A DNA stretch of 64,000 nucleotides from assembly GCF_964204645.1 (NCBI RefSeq), contig NC_134033.1:7102231-7166230 (forward strand). The letters run 5' to 3'. Within the stretch, counting starts at the first letter, position 1, and each line of letters begins with the position of its first letter. The stretch comes from Tubulanus polymorphus (taxonomy: Eukaryota > Nemertea > Palaeonemertea > Tubulaniformes > Tubulanidae). Below are positions 1-8,949 of the stretch, piece by piece. Below the pieces are notes generated by a model that saw only the letters and a program-made list of their open reading frames with translations, was not told the DNA's origin and ran no database searches. The position numbers were made by a program, and so were the translations under genes.

Positions 1-2
1 TA

Positions 3-197
3 TTAAACATTTTACCATTGAAGAATGTTAAACAATTTGGAACGCAAATAAATTATAATTTAGCTGAATGTGATTTTAAACCTTGCATTCCTCATTTTAA
101 TAATTTTAGATTAGAAATTAGAAATCATAATGGATACTTAATTGATTTAAATAACTTTCCTGTGATATATGAATTAGTTATAAGATGTAGAGAGTAA
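3..197 (+). CDS. C-terminal end of a probable penton (minor capsid) protein, truncated by the window edge
   Basis: An open frame of 64 codons runs from the window edge to a TAA at 195-197, too short and start-less to be listed as a full ORF. The end of the product alternates hydrophobic and polar residues, as a beta-sheet protein would, and finishes with a strand-like LVIRCRE. In Polintons the single jelly-roll penton often lies in the same gene row as the capsid gene, and its last strand has a similar look. The assignment rests on position and the beta-rich end only, so a different virion protein remains possible. The stop codon TAA is also the first three bases of the T-rich motif preceding the next gene. 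Confidence 0.4.
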   Translation, partial: LNILPLKNVKQFGTQINYNLAECDFKPCIPHFNNFRLEIRNHNGYLIDLNNFPVIYELVIRCRE

Positions 198-213
198 TTT
201 TTTCATTATATAA

Positions 214-570
214 ATGAATATAACTGTTGGACCGAGTATATGTTTTGGATTTGATTTTAAACATGGTAAAGAAATGAAATTTAACATTAATGATGTAATA
301 ACACATATCAAAAATGTTGTATTTTCTAATGAAACAACATTTGAGTATGAAACAACAATTGATAAAGAAACTTTAAATGTAGAAAAGATTACTAATTTAA
401 TTAGAGAATCTTTAAGATTTTATGAATTAGATGAAGATTTTATCATCGATGATATTAAAAAAATAATAATTGAAATATATACAAATGAAACTAGTAATAA
501 AATAAATGTTGAATTAATCATCACTAAGTTAACTAAATATTTTGATGATAGTAATTTTTTTGATAAATAA
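214..570 (+). CDS. Polinton-associated protein of unknown function (118 aa)
   Basis: I do not recognise this protein. It is 118 residues, rich in Ile, Asn, Lys, Glu and Thr, with no cysteine cluster and no clear membrane segment. The second half (about residues 50-115) reads as a series of amphipathic helices. The start is supported by the shared context TATAAATG preceded by TAATTTTTT, the same signal found at neighbouring capsid-cluster genes. It ends directly before the next gene (stop at 568-570, next ATG at 571), so the two are probably expressed as one unit. By position it is likely a virion or assembly protein, but that is inference from the neighbourhood. Confidence 0.6.
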   Translation: MNITVGPSICFGFDFKHGKEMKFNINDVITHIKNVVFSNETTFEYETTIDKETLNVEKITNLIRESLRFYELDEDFIIDDIKKIIIEIYTNETSNKINVELIITKLTKYFDDSNFFDK

Positions 571-792
571 ATGAGTGATAATAAGTGGATAATAACTGGA
601 TTATATAATGGAGCATTACTATCAGTTGGAACTGTTGGTTATTCAATGGTATTAAAAAAAGTATTCAAAATGGGAAGTGTTAATGTTGATAGATTTGATA
701 TCAATGATATTTTAAAGTTAACGTTAGCAGTTACTTTATCTAATTTAACTATTGATTATTTGGAAAAACAAAAATATATTCCTCCCATATAA
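571..792 (+). CDS. Small Polinton membrane protein (73 aa)
   Basis: A 73-residue protein with two hydrophobic stretches, about residues 8-27 and 46-62, and a short polar C-terminus. Small hydrophobic proteins of this kind sit between penton and capsid genes in many invertebrate Polintons and are thought to be virion or membrane components. The ATG touches the preceding stop with no intergenic base. It lies in an AATAAATG context but lacks its own T-tract, which suggests co-expression with the 214-570 gene. No catalytic motif is visible. Function is unknown; the family resemblance is from memory of Polinton gene sets and not from a search. Confidence 0.6.
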   Translation: MSDNKWIITGLYNGALLSVGTVGYSMVLKKVFKMGSVNVDRFDINDILKLTLAVTLSNLTIDYLEKQKYIPPI

Positions 793-816
793 ATGCATAA
801 TTTTTTTGCTAAATAA

Positions 817-1239
817 ATGGCTTCTGCAATTATAACTATTATAGGATCAGCAATTGTTAACGCTTTAGCATTTACTGGTGGTGGATATTTATTTAAACAT
901 ATTGATAAAAATAGTTCATTAGGAGAACAAAGAAGACATAACTTAGCGTTAGAGAAATATAATAAAGATGCAGAAGAATATAGAGAAAAGAGACAAAACT
1001 ATATGGATTACATCAATAAAGAATTATATGATCAGAAGATTTCACATAGAGATTTTCAATCAGTTGATGATGCAATGAGTTTATATAACGCAGTAACAAA
1101 TAAAGAAAAATTACATCTATACAAACCTAAATTATCAGATTATTATACCCCAAGTAAAGAACAACAGAAATATGAAATAATATGGATTTTAGGTGGAACT
1201 GTTATTGTTATATTTGTTGCTTATAAGTTTACTAATTAG
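817..1239 (+). CDS. Conserved Polinton membrane protein with long charged middle (140 aa)
   Basis: The first 27 residues form a Gly- and Ala-rich hydrophobic segment ending in the GGGYLF pattern. A long charged helical region follows (about 30-100, many Arg, Lys, Glu and Tyr). A short proline-containing stretch with the pattern LSDYYTPS comes next, and the C-terminal membrane segment lies at about 119-137. This build (N-terminal hydrophobic, charged helix, LSDxYxPS, C-terminal membrane anchor) matches a protein I recall as recurrent in invertebrate Polintons, next to the capsid genes. It probably sits in the virion or in an assembly membrane. The start is marked by a T-tract followed by AAATAAATG. 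Confidence 0.65.
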   Translation: MASAIITIIGSAIVNALAFTGGGYLFKHIDKNSSLGEQRRHNLALEKYNKDAEEYREKRQNYMDYINKELYDQKISHRDFQSVDDAMSLYNAVTNKEKLHLYKPKLSDYYTPSKEQQKYEIIWILGGTVIVIFVAYKFTN

Positions 1240-1258
1240 TAATTTTTATTCTAAATAA

Positions 1259-1693
1259 ATGGAAGATAAAGTTGATAGTATTGATATTATTCCTCATGAT
1301 ATAAATAAAACTAAATTAAAAACATATTTAGAAAAACAAATATTAGAATTTGAAAGTGACTTAAAGATAAAAAAGAAAAAATATCTAAAAAGTAAAATTA
1401 TATATTATCTTATTATTAGTGGTTCGGTTACAATTAGTTCTGTAATAACATTTCTAGCAATATTCAGTCCATTAACACCTTTAGCTATATCAATTGGTGT
1501 GTTAGGATTAAGTTCAAGTGTTTTAACTGGTATAAGTTCAAAATTAAATATAAAAAGTAATAAAGAAAAAATGAAAACTAATATAAAAGAAATTAATAAA
1601 TTAAAGAACACACTAGATTATATAATAAGTTTAAATGGTCATATAACAGTTGAAGAACAAGATAAATTATTAAAAGAATTAATAAATTATTAA
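1259..1693 (+). CDS. Polinton two-span membrane protein (144 aa)
   Basis: A lysine-rich N-terminal half (residues 15-45, likely helical) is followed by two adjacent hydrophobic segments at about 47-68 and 70-93. A second charged helix follows, and the product ends with the pattern NGHITVEEQDKLLKELI. The same layout of a helix, a membrane hairpin and a helix with a conserved NGxxTxxE end recurs in Polinton clusters. It is probably a minor virion or membrane-remodelling protein; nothing in the sequence points to an enzyme. The start has the shared T-tract plus AAATAAATG signal. The minus-strand frame that overlaps it (1405-1611) is a shadow. Confidence 0.65.
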   Translation: MEDKVDSIDIIPHDINKTKLKTYLEKQILEFESDLKIKKKKYLKSKIIYYLIISGSVTISSVITFLAIFSPLTPLAISIGVLGLSSSVLTGISSKLNIKSNKEKMKTNIKEINKLKNTLDYIISLNGHITVEEQDKLLKELINY

Positions 1694-1709
1694 TTTTTTA
1701 ATTATATAA

Positions 1710-3125
1710 ATGGCAGATAGTTTTCCAAAAGCTTTCCAATACAATAAATCAATTAAATATAATATTCCAGCAATAGATTTTAATAAAGATATTACATATA
1801 GAAATGAAGTTTTAGATTCATTAACTAATTTAGAAATTTATGTTACTGAAACTAATAATTTTAATGCAAAGATGGAAAATATATTTCATGTATATTTAAT
1901 TAATTTTAAAAAATTGAAAGATGAAAAACAATGGTTATTAAAATCTAATATGAAGTATTGGCAGAATCAATTAAATTTTGCTGTTTATTGTGCAACAACA
2001 GGATGTGGAATTAGTTGGAATGATCATTTGAATAATTCTAAATATAAACTAATTCAAAGTTTATTTAGATTTCATACATACTTTCAAATCAGAATAATAT
2101 TAAATGAATTAGAGTGCGCTTTACCAGGATCTAGATATTTTAAAGAATTAGATAATAATATTAATTTATCTAAGTTTTATAAAATTTGTAATGAATTTAA
2201 TATAGATATAAATAATTCTGATTTTAGAACAAAAATTGGAACAATAAGATCACTTCCTTGCCCTAGAAAGATTGCAGAATATTGTGCACTTCCCATACCA
2301 TCTAATAGTTTTTATAATATCTATAATAAAAAATTAGGTTATGGTAAAATAGAAACAAACGATTTAGAAACATTAAATTTCAATAAATTACCGAAATTTT
2401 ATGATCATTTAAAACAAGAAAACAATAATGGTTGGGTTTATTTTATTTTAGAAAATAGTGAAGGTTTTACTAAATCAGGTATAGAAAGAATAAATCAATC
2501 TATTAGAACTTATTTGATTTGTATTCTAGGATCACAAGTTGAAACAAGATCCCCAATAATTGGAAATTTAAATACATCATTTGATACACAAAAACAATTT
2601 AAAGTTTTATTTGAAGATTCAATTCATAATGATAAAAATAGATCGATTCCAGAAAACATTATAAGATATCAAAATTATTTAGATAAATCTCATGTAAGAC
2701 TTAATTATTGTATAGGCCCTAATCTATTAATTATTTCTAATGATTTAGTATTAAAGATGGGAAATATAATTGGTTATAATAATCTAATTAAAACTGCAAC
2801 AATAAATAATTCATTTGGATTGAATGATATAAATAAAAAGATTATTACTGCTCCAAAATTAATGGAAGGTGAAAAAAATAAAAAACACATTCAATCAACT
2901 GAAACTAAAACTAAGAATATTAAATTAAATAATGATTCTAAAATAAAAGATTATAATACATCAGAAAATAATAGAACTGATAATGGTGCCATATGGCACC
3001 CACACGGTGATATTCAACATGATGTAATTAAACTAAATGATGATAATAAATTCCATGAAAATACTAAATTAGCTATAACTTGTATAGGAATTGTTATAGG
3101 AGGAATATTATATTTTAAATTTTAA
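1710..3125 (+). CDS. Large conserved Polinton virion-associated protein with C-terminal anchor (471 aa)
   Basis: The product has an N-terminal helical region (about 1-90). A central globular region follows (about 95-375) with recognisable blocks such as NDHLNNSKYKL, LECALPG and GIERINQSIRTYL. The next stretch (380-445) is a polar, low-complexity Asn/Lys linker, and the C-terminus is a hydrophobic anchor (about 452-470). The central blocks resemble a protein of similar length found next to capsid genes in other Polintons, usually labelled only as a conserved protein (PX/PY/PW series). It is not a jelly-roll by eye and has no enzyme motif. The C-terminal anchor suggests attachment to an internal or envelope membrane. 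Its start carries TAATTTTTTAATTATATAAATG. Confidence 0.6.
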   Translation: MADSFPKAFQYNKSIKYNIPAIDFNKDITYRNEVLDSLTNLEIYVTETNNFNAKMENIFHVYLINFKKLKDEKQWLLKSNMKYWQNQLNFAVYCATTGCGISWNDHLNNSKYKLIQSLFRFHTYFQIRIILNELECALPGSRYFKELDNNINLSKFYKICNEFNIDINNSDFRTKIGTIRSLPCPRKIAEYCALPIPSNSFYNIYNKKLGYGKIETNDLETLNFNKLPKFYDHLKQENNNGWVYFILENSEGFTKSGIERINQSIRTYLICILGSQVETRSPIIGNLNTSFDTQKQFKVLFEDSIHNDKNRSIPENIIRYQNYLDKSHVRLNYCIGPNLLIISNDLVLKMGNIIGYNNLIKTATINNSFGLNDINKKIITAPKLMEGEKNKKHIQSTETKTKNIKLNNDSKIKDYNTSENNRTDNGAIWHPHGDIQHDVIKLNDDNKFHENTKLAITCIGIVIGGILYFKF

Positions 3126-3141
3126 TTTTTTTATTATATAA

Positions 3142-4677
3142 ATGGATGTAGAAGGTGTAGAAGATATTGGAATGGATCCTTTTGATGAACCTGGTATAAC
3201 TGATGAACAACCACCTGATTTTGATGAAACAAGTTTTAATGATGGTAATGAACCAGAATATAACAATAATTTAAATATGCCTGATTATATTAAAAATGCT
3301 GAATCACAATTAAATCCTGAAAATTTAGACCCAGATTTAGTAAAACAAGATTTAGATAATTTAAACAAAATACCTAAATTAGAAGATTTAATTGAAAAAT
3401 CTAATTTTAACATAAATGATGAAGACGTTGGACTTTTAGCAGATCAATTAAAATTTTTAGATAATGGTAAATGTTATTATCGTTTGAAAGGTGATTATTA
3501 TATTGATATCACTTATAAAAATAATAAAAATAAAATATTATCAGAATCAACTTTAGAAAAATTAAAACCAGATAGAATTAAAATAATAAGTAATAGTAAT
3601 GAAATAACTGATGTTACACAAAAAGAAATAGATGATAATATAGATGTATTTAAACAAAGAATTAATGAATTATTTGAAATAATCAAAAAGAAATCAGAAA
3701 CAGAAATGGAAGAGAATAGAGATAAATTAAGATCTTCAACACCCGAAACATCGAGAAGAGACACTCAACAAATTGATAATGATTTAAGTCAATCACAATT
3801 AGAAAAACGTTTAGATAACTTACTGAATAAAACTTCCAAAACTAGTAAACTTAAATCAAATAAAGTTCTAATTGAAAAACTTTTACCGAATGGATTACTT
3901 GATGCAACAGATCAAGAATTAGAAGATTTAGATATATTTTCTGATAAAGCAATTAGAGAAATTATTAGTATAAGACTTGCATCTGATAAAATTGCGCATA
4001 ATAAAAGTATAAGAGATCAAAAAATTACGTATTTGGAAAAAGAATTAACTGATAAAAATAAAGAAATAGAACAACTAAAGTCTGATTTAGATCATCAAGT
4101 AATTGATGAAATAGAATATAGGCAAAAAGAATTACGTTTAGAAAAAGAAATTAGTAATTTAAAAGATAATTTAGAAGTACAGAAAGAAGAAATTAAATTA
4201 TTGTTAAAATCATATGATTATAATATTAATAGATTAAAAGTTATTTTTAAAGATTTGTTGATTAAACCAAATTCTGACATATCACTAAAAGATAGAATAA
4301 GATTATTATTTAAATTAGAAGGAATAACAATTCTTTCAATTCTAACATCTGTAACTATGTTATTTACAACAATTGGTTTAGCTATATCAAATGCTTTGAA
4401 ATCTACTCCTACTCCCAATAAACCAGATAAACCTCCAGGAAATAATTCTATACAAGATAAAGTTAAGGATGGTTTAAAGAAATTAGCAAAATATTTATGG
4501 GAACTATCTAAAAAATCTGCTGCAGCTTTACCAGGAGTTATTGCTTCAATTGTTGGTTTTATATTGAAATCTGCAGGAAACATTATTAACTTTGCTGCTG
4601 AACATATTATTTTATTTTTAATTACAGTTGTAAGTGCTATTATTTTTGGGTTAGTGAATATGATTAAAAATAAATAA
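3142..4677 (+). CDS. Polinton coiled-coil protein with hydrophobic C-terminus (511 aa)
   Basis: The protein opens with a very acidic, Asp/Pro/Glu-rich stretch (1-60). A long helical middle with heptad-like Leu/Ile spacing follows, clearest at about 295-360. The end has two hydrophobic blocks: about 390-415, and about 465-507 with the pattern AALPGVIASIVGF. This arrangement of coiled coil plus Ala/Gly/Ile-rich C-terminal membrane hairpin recurs in Polinton clusters just upstream of the capsid gene. A role as a membrane-inserted structural or scaffold protein is inferred, not shown. The start has TAATTTTTTTATTATATAAATG. The two minus-strand frames inside it (3513-3764, 4218-4583) are composition shadows. 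Confidence 0.6.
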   Translation: MDVEGVEDIGMDPFDEPGITDEQPPDFDETSFNDGNEPEYNNNLNMPDYIKNAESQLNPENLDPDLVKQDLDNLNKIPKLEDLIEKSNFNINDEDVGLLADQLKFLDNGKCYYRLKGDYYIDITYKNNKNKILSESTLEKLKPDRIKIISNSNEITDVTQKEIDDNIDVFKQRINELFEIIKKKSETEMEENRDKLRSSTPETSRRDTQQIDNDLSQSQLEKRLDNLLNKTSKTSKLKSNKVLIEKLLPNGLLDATDQELEDLDIFSDKAIREIISIRLASDKIAHNKSIRDQKITYLEKELTDKNKEIEQLKSDLDHQVIDEIEYRQKELRLEKEISNLKDNLEVQKEEIKLLLKSYDYNINRLKVIFKDLLIKPNSDISLKDRIRLLFKLEGITILSILTSVTMLFTTIGLAISNALKSTPTPNKPDKPPGNNSIQDKVKDGLKKLAKYLWELSKKSAAALPGVIASIVGFILKSAGNIINFAAEHIILFLITVVSAIIFGLVNMIKNK

Positions 4678-4697
4678 TTAATTTTTTTGTTTAATAA

Positions 4698-5945
4698 ATG
4701 AGTGGGAGTTATATAAGTCCTTCTAAGATTTCTAGAATATCTAATGCTATTAAAGCAGAAAGATCACATCATATAATTACTCATAACCCTTCAAATATTA
4801 ATCCTGATGAAACTTTATATGTTAGAATCCCTCAATTAACACAAAATACTTTTTATGTTCCAAACAGTATTTATTTATCAGCTGATATAAAAGTAATCGG
4901 TAATAATAATAATTATGTCGTTGATAATGTTGGAAGATATTTGATTAAAAAGTTAACAATAAAGATTGGTCCAGAAACAGTTTTCTCATTAGATGATTAT
5001 AATTTATTTATGCATTATAAAGATTTATGGTTAACTAAAGAAAATAGAAATAATATGATATTTCAAGGCATCCAATCAGAAAACCAAAATAAATTAAGAT
5101 CAGAAGCTAATAACGCAATATTAACAAATGATGTAGATAAATTGATAAAAAGTATATATGGAAGCAAATATAAAATTCCATTAGACTTTGAATTGATAAA
5201 TAATAATGCACCTTTATATAAATACGCAATTCAAGAAGATATTATATTTGAGATAACATTTGCTCCTGTAAATGAAATTGTATTATCTAGCGTTGTTAAA
5301 GATATGAGTTATAAATTATCGAATATATGTTTAGAATATGATACAGTAACTGATGAAAATATTGCTAGCACAATTCAAACTCAATACAATCAAGGATTTT
5401 CATTATTATATGATTATATTGATAAATTTAAAACTGTAACTATTAATGCAAATGATGAAATAATAAATGAGAATATTAACTTCCCAAGAAGATCTATTAA
5501 AGGTATATTAATATTTTTTACCATTGGAACGTATACTAATGGTGCAATAAATGTTGATAATTATTATAATCCTGAAATAACAAAAGTAGAAATAACTATC
5601 GAAGGAATAGCAAATAAAATATTTTGTCAAGGAATGAGAATGATAGATCAATGGGTAGAAATTAAAAAACATTTTATGAATGAAAAAGTAAAATCATTTG
5701 AAAATTGTAACATTAATCAAATTGATTATTATACCGGTAATAAATATGCATTATGGTTAGATTTTAGAACAACTGAAGATAATTCATTACATGGTTCTGG
5801 AAAAAAACTACAGAACACTAAAGATGGAATACAATTATTTATGAAAAAGAAAAAGGGAATCAAAAATTTTAAAATGCATATTTATATTATATCTGATGCG
5901 CAATTAAATATTATAAATTCACAATTAGATAGTATTCAATATTAG
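4698..5945 (+). CDS. MCP: Major capsid protein, double jelly-roll type
   Basis: A 415-residue protein that matches the Polinton/adintovirus double jelly-roll capsid family. Key blocks are the early strand region with YVRIPQLTQNTFYVP, the GRYLIKKLTIKIG strand, HYKDLWLTKENRNNM (about residues 110-124), QGIQSEN, and the mid-protein LEYDTVTDEN. It would assemble as pseudo-hexameric trimers forming an icosahedral shell. Length is slightly short of the 450-550 usual in the family. The frame is open from start to stop with no visible break, unlike its second copy at 63014-64000. The ATG follows TAATTTTTTTGTTTAATAAATG. It directly precedes the integrase and ATPase genes. Confidence 0.88.
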   Translation: MSGSYISPSKISRISNAIKAERSHHIITHNPSNINPDETLYVRIPQLTQNTFYVPNSIYLSADIKVIGNNNNYVVDNVGRYLIKKLTIKIGPETVFSLDDYNLFMHYKDLWLTKENRNNMIFQGIQSENQNKLRSEANNAILTNDVDKLIKSIYGSKYKIPLDFELINNNAPLYKYAIQEDIIFEITFAPVNEIVLSSVVKDMSYKLSNICLEYDTVTDENIASTIQTQYNQGFSLLYDYIDKFKTVTINANDEIINENINFPRRSIKGILIFFTIGTYTNGAINVDNYYNPEITKVEITIEGIANKIFCQGMRMIDQWVEIKKHFMNEKVKSFENCNINQIDYYTGNKYALWLDFRTTEDNSLHGSGKKLQNTKDGIQLFMKKKKGIKNFKMHIYIISDAQLNIINSQLDSIQY

Positions 5946-5975
5946 AAATATAAAGTTAAAATTAAGGATATATAA

Positions 5976-7103
5976 ATGGGAGGTAAAAAAACCCCTAATA
6001 CTAAAGAACAATATTTAAGAAATTTATATTACAACCCTGAGAGTTCGGTTGCTTATTCTTCTACTAAAAATATATGGCGTAAAGTAAAACAAGATAAATT
6101 AGATAAGATAATCCCACAAAATTTAGTTAAATATAAAGATATAAATGAATTTATGTTAGAACAACCAACGTATACAACACATAAAAAAATTGTTAGAAAA
6201 TATAAAACTCGTAAAACTATGGTAAGTTATGTAGATCAACAGTGGCAAGGAGATTTAATTGATATGAAAAATCTTAAAAAAGATAATAATGATTATTGGT
6301 GGATATTGAATATAATTGATATTTTTAGTCGTTATGTATGGAGTTTCCCACTTTATAGAAAAGATGCTGCACAAACATCACATGTTTTAAGAAAATTTCT
6401 TTCAGGTGGTAAACTAAAACCAGAAAAAATTCAATTTGATGATGGAAAAGAGTTTGATAATTCATTTGTTCATGAACTCTTAGATAATCATAATATTAAA
6501 TATTTTTCAACAAAATCGGATAAAAAAGCAGCAGTTGTTGAACGATTTAATAGAACATTAAGAACAAGAATGTGGAAATATTTTACAGCAAATAATACTT
6601 TTAAATGGATTGATGTTTTACCAAAATTGATAGAAGGATATAATAATTCTTATCATTCTTCTATTGGAATGAAACCTATTGATGCTAGAAAATCTGAAAA
6701 TGCTGAAATTGTTTGGAATAATTTATATGGAGCATTTCTTATAGATGATTTTGGTGAACCTAAATTTAAAGTTGGTCAAAATGTTAGAATTTCTAAGTAT
6801 AAAAAGATATTTGATAAAGGATACGATCGAAATTTTACTAGAGAAATATATAAAATAAAAAAGGTAATAACAACAAAACCATATGTCTATAAATTAGAAG
6901 ATTTAGATGGTGAAGAAGTTGATGGATATTTTTACGAAGAAGAATTAAGTTTAACTACTGAAAATCTAGAACAAGAATATAAAATTGAAAAAGTATTAAA
7001 AACAAAAACTGTTAAAAGAAAAAAATATTCTTTAGTAAAATGGGTTGGATGGCCAGATAAATTCAATGAATGGATATTATCAAGTAAAATTAAAAATATA
7101 TAA
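5976..7103 (+). CDS. INT: Polinton integrase: retroviral-type (rve) core with C-terminal chromodomain
   Basis: This 375-residue enzyme would insert the element DNA into the host chromosome. The rve core spans about 85-215. The first acidic position lies in QWQGDLIDMKN (Asp93/Asp96), the second in FDDGKEF (Asp155) and the glutamate in AAVVERFNRT (Glu189), giving a D,D(33-35)E spacing. Residues about 335-375 form a chromodomain (KYSLVKWVGWPDKFNEW), which in related elements targets insertion to modified histones. The N-terminus begins with a KEQYLRNLYY block conserved in the B1 copy. The frame is intact. The start lies in TATATAAATG without a strong T-tract. The stop abuts the ATPase ATG. Confidence 0.92.
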   Translation: MGGKKTPNTKEQYLRNLYYNPESSVAYSSTKNIWRKVKQDKLDKIIPQNLVKYKDINEFMLEQPTYTTHKKIVRKYKTRKTMVSYVDQQWQGDLIDMKNLKKDNNDYWWILNIIDIFSRYVWSFPLYRKDAAQTSHVLRKFLSGGKLKPEKIQFDDGKEFDNSFVHELLDNHNIKYFSTKSDKKAAVVERFNRTLRTRMWKYFTANNTFKWIDVLPKLIEGYNNSYHSSIGMKPIDARKSENAEIVWNNLYGAFLIDDFGEPKFKVGQNVRISKYKKIFDKGYDRNFTREIYKIKKVITTKPYVYKLEDLDGEEVDGYFYEEELSLTTENLEQEYKIEKVLKTKTVKRKKYSLVKWVGWPDKFNEWILSSKIKNI

Positions 7104-7712
7104 ATGAATAAGGAATTATTCATATTTGAGCCTCATAATATGTTAATTTCTGGTGTAACAAATTGTGGAAAAACTTATTTTATATTACATTTATTATAAA
7201 CTGTTTATGAAAACTATTTTGATAATATAGTATTATTTTGTCCAACATATGAATTTAATCAAACTTATGATAAAAATATTACTAGGAATAATAAATTTAT
7301 TATATTAGATCCTAAAACAGTAAAAGAAAATTTAGATAATTGTATAAAAATAGCAATTGATATTTATAAAGGATCAAATACATTATTTATCATAGATGAT
7401 TGTGCTAATCTACATGATTCAAAAGTTAGAGAAAGTGAGTTATGTTATTTGGCTTTCTCTGGGAGACATTTTGGGATAACAACTTGGGTTTTAAATCAGA
7501 AATATAATTCAATTGTGAAAGATTTTAGAGAAAACATTAGATTTCTAGTTTTATTCTACAATAAAGATAGAAAATCGATGAAAAATGCACTTGAGGAAAA
7601 TGATATTATTCCACATGATTTACATAATGAATATATGGATAAGTTGAAAAATATTAAAAGATCAAAATTACTATTTAGATTACAACACCCATTTAAATAT
7701 GAATTTATTTAA
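7104..7712 (+). pseudogene. ATPase: Packaging ATPase (A32/FtsK-HerA-like), one nonsense codon
   Basis: Reading from the ATG at 7104 gives one continuous frame of 202 codons broken only by TAA at 7197-7199 (codon 32), where copy B1 has Glu. The Walker A motif GVTNCGKT is at residues 17-24. Walker B is LFIIDDC (about residues 92-98), and a downstream GRHFGITTWVLNQ block matches the Q/T-rich sensor of A32-type genome-packaging ATPases. In virions it would pump DNA into the capsid. Because the stop lies just after Walker A, the downstream fragment starting at 7449 would lack ATP binding. Everything else looks intact, so inactivation may be recent or could reflect a sequencing error. Confidence 0.85.
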
Positions 7713-7990
7713 ATTCAACTGGCTTGTTAATCTAGTTGAATTCTAGTTATTGGTAGTTGAATTCTAGTTATTAGTAGTTGTAACAAAAATCAAATAGATT
7801 TAACAATATTTTAACTAGCTTGTTAATCTATTTTAATTCTAGTTACATTCTAGTTGAATTCTAGTTGTGAGTAGTTGAAACAAAAATCAACTAGATTTAA
7901 CAAGAAATAAACAAAAACACTAATATTTCAACTAGCTTGTTAATCTAGTTGAATTCTAGTTACATTCTAGTTAAATTCTAGTTGCAACAT
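7713..7990. repeat. Iteron-like spacer rich in CTAGTT repeats
   Basis: About 280 bases between the ATPase and the next gene hold three imperfect units of about 100-118 bases, starting near 7715, 7811 and 7929. Each contains AACTAGCTTGTTAATCTAGTT-like palindromes (inverted CTAGTT arms) and several copies of TTGAATTCTAGTT. The hexamer CTAGTT or its complement occurs many times. No ORF is present. Direct plus inverted short repeats are typical of replication origins or protein-binding clusters, but nothing here proves such a role. Confidence 0.7.
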
Positions 7991-8017
7991 CACACAATTA
8001 ATTTTTTTGTTATATAA

Positions 8018-8608
8018 ATGGTAGGTGAAAAGAAAAGAAAATCTAAAAATGGTGATGTTCCAATTGAAAAAACTTTAGATGATTTAGGAATAACAGAAAC
8101 AAAATTAACTCCAGATGATGGTGTTTTAAATAATGTTACAACAAATAATAATTATGAATATTATCTTTATTGCAAACATCAATTAGAAATATTAATAGCA
8201 TCTGGAAAATGTAAAAATTTTGTCAGTAAAAATTTAACTTATAATGAATTAGACACAATGAAATCAGATGAAATTATTAGATTATTTAAGATTTATGAAG
8301 CCGCGAGAACAGCTAGAATTAATGACGCGATATCAGAAAATGTAGTAAAAGGTTATAGTAAATTATGTAATTATATACTACCAATTGAAGATGAAAATAG
8401 ATTATATTCCGATTTAAAAAATGATTATTTAGTTATGACTGAATTAAATAAATGGATTGGATATTTATCATTTCAATTAGGTGGATTTATGACATTATTA
8501 TCAACTGGAGTTATAACATTTTCAAATATTGAAAGTAAAAATATTTCTATAATAAATGAGCGAGGTGAAAGAAGTGAAGAAAAAATCGAGATCTCAGAAA
8601 CAAATTGA
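8018..8608 (+). CDS. Conserved Polinton protein with C-terminal hydrophobic segment (196 aa)
   Basis: This protein begins with a basic tail, then IEKTLDDLGI. A helical domain follows with YCKHQLEILIASGK, a KSDEIIRLFKIYEAARTARIND block and ENRLYSDLKNDYLV. A hydrophobic segment (about 148-172) rich in Gly, Leu and Thr closes the conserved region. A second copy in B1 (56414-56970) keeps the same blocks, so the family is under selection. I recall similar proteins in other Polintons, near the integrase or capsid genes, with no assigned function. The start has TAATTTTTTTGTTATATAAATG. Its 3' end overlaps the next gene by 53 bases in another frame. Confidence 0.7.
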   Translation: MVGEKKRKSKNGDVPIEKTLDDLGITETKLTPDDGVLNNVTTNNNYEYYLYCKHQLEILIASGKCKNFVSKNLTYNELDTMKSDEIIRLFKIYEAARTARINDAISENVVKGYSKLCNYILPIEDENRLYSDLKNDYLVMTELNKWIGYLSFQLGGFMTLLSTGVITFSNIESKNISIINERGERSEEKIEISETN

Positions 8609-8909
8609 ATGGTCTCGGCAATTAGGAATTAAATCACAAGAATATAAAAAAGCTGTAAAAGAAAAAATAAGTAATAAAAATGTTAACAAAAATGGTGAAA
8701 ATATTATTATTTCTACTCCTTCTGATAGTAGAATATTTGATAAATATTTATATTTTACAGTTGGATTTGTAATTGTATTCATTTTGATTGGGTGTAATTG
8801 GTATAAGAAATCAAATAAAATTCATGATATTAGTAATTCTGAAACAACTGCTATTAAAAATGAAAATACTTCTGAAATTCCAAAATTAACAATAAAAAAA
8901 ATGGATTAA
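8556..8909 (+). CDS. Small single-span Polinton protein (117 aa)
   Basis: The N-terminus is very basic with the pattern KQIEWSRQLGIKSQEYKK. A single hydrophobic segment lies at about 66-84 (YFTVGFVIVFILIG), and a polar tail of about 33 residues ends in KKMD. The B1 copy (56971-57331) keeps the KxxIKWxRELG block, the membrane span and the terminal MD. The ATG lies in AATAAATG inside the upstream gene, so the pair probably shares one transcript. A basic N-terminus plus one span suggests a DNA-facing membrane protein, which is inference only. Confidence 0.65.
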   Translation: MSEVKEVKKKSRSQKQIEWSRQLGIKSQEYKKAVKEKISNKNVNKNGENIIISTPSDSRIFDKYLYFTVGFVIVFILIGCNWYKKSNKIHDISNSETTAIKNENTSEIPKLTIKKMD

Positions 8910-8949
8910 TATTTTAGAAAAAAGCAAAAAAAATAATTTTTTTTAATTA

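Noticed and set aside
1405-1611. Minus-strand ORF inside the two-span membrane protein gene
   Set aside because: Shadow of the plus-strand gene; no start signal.
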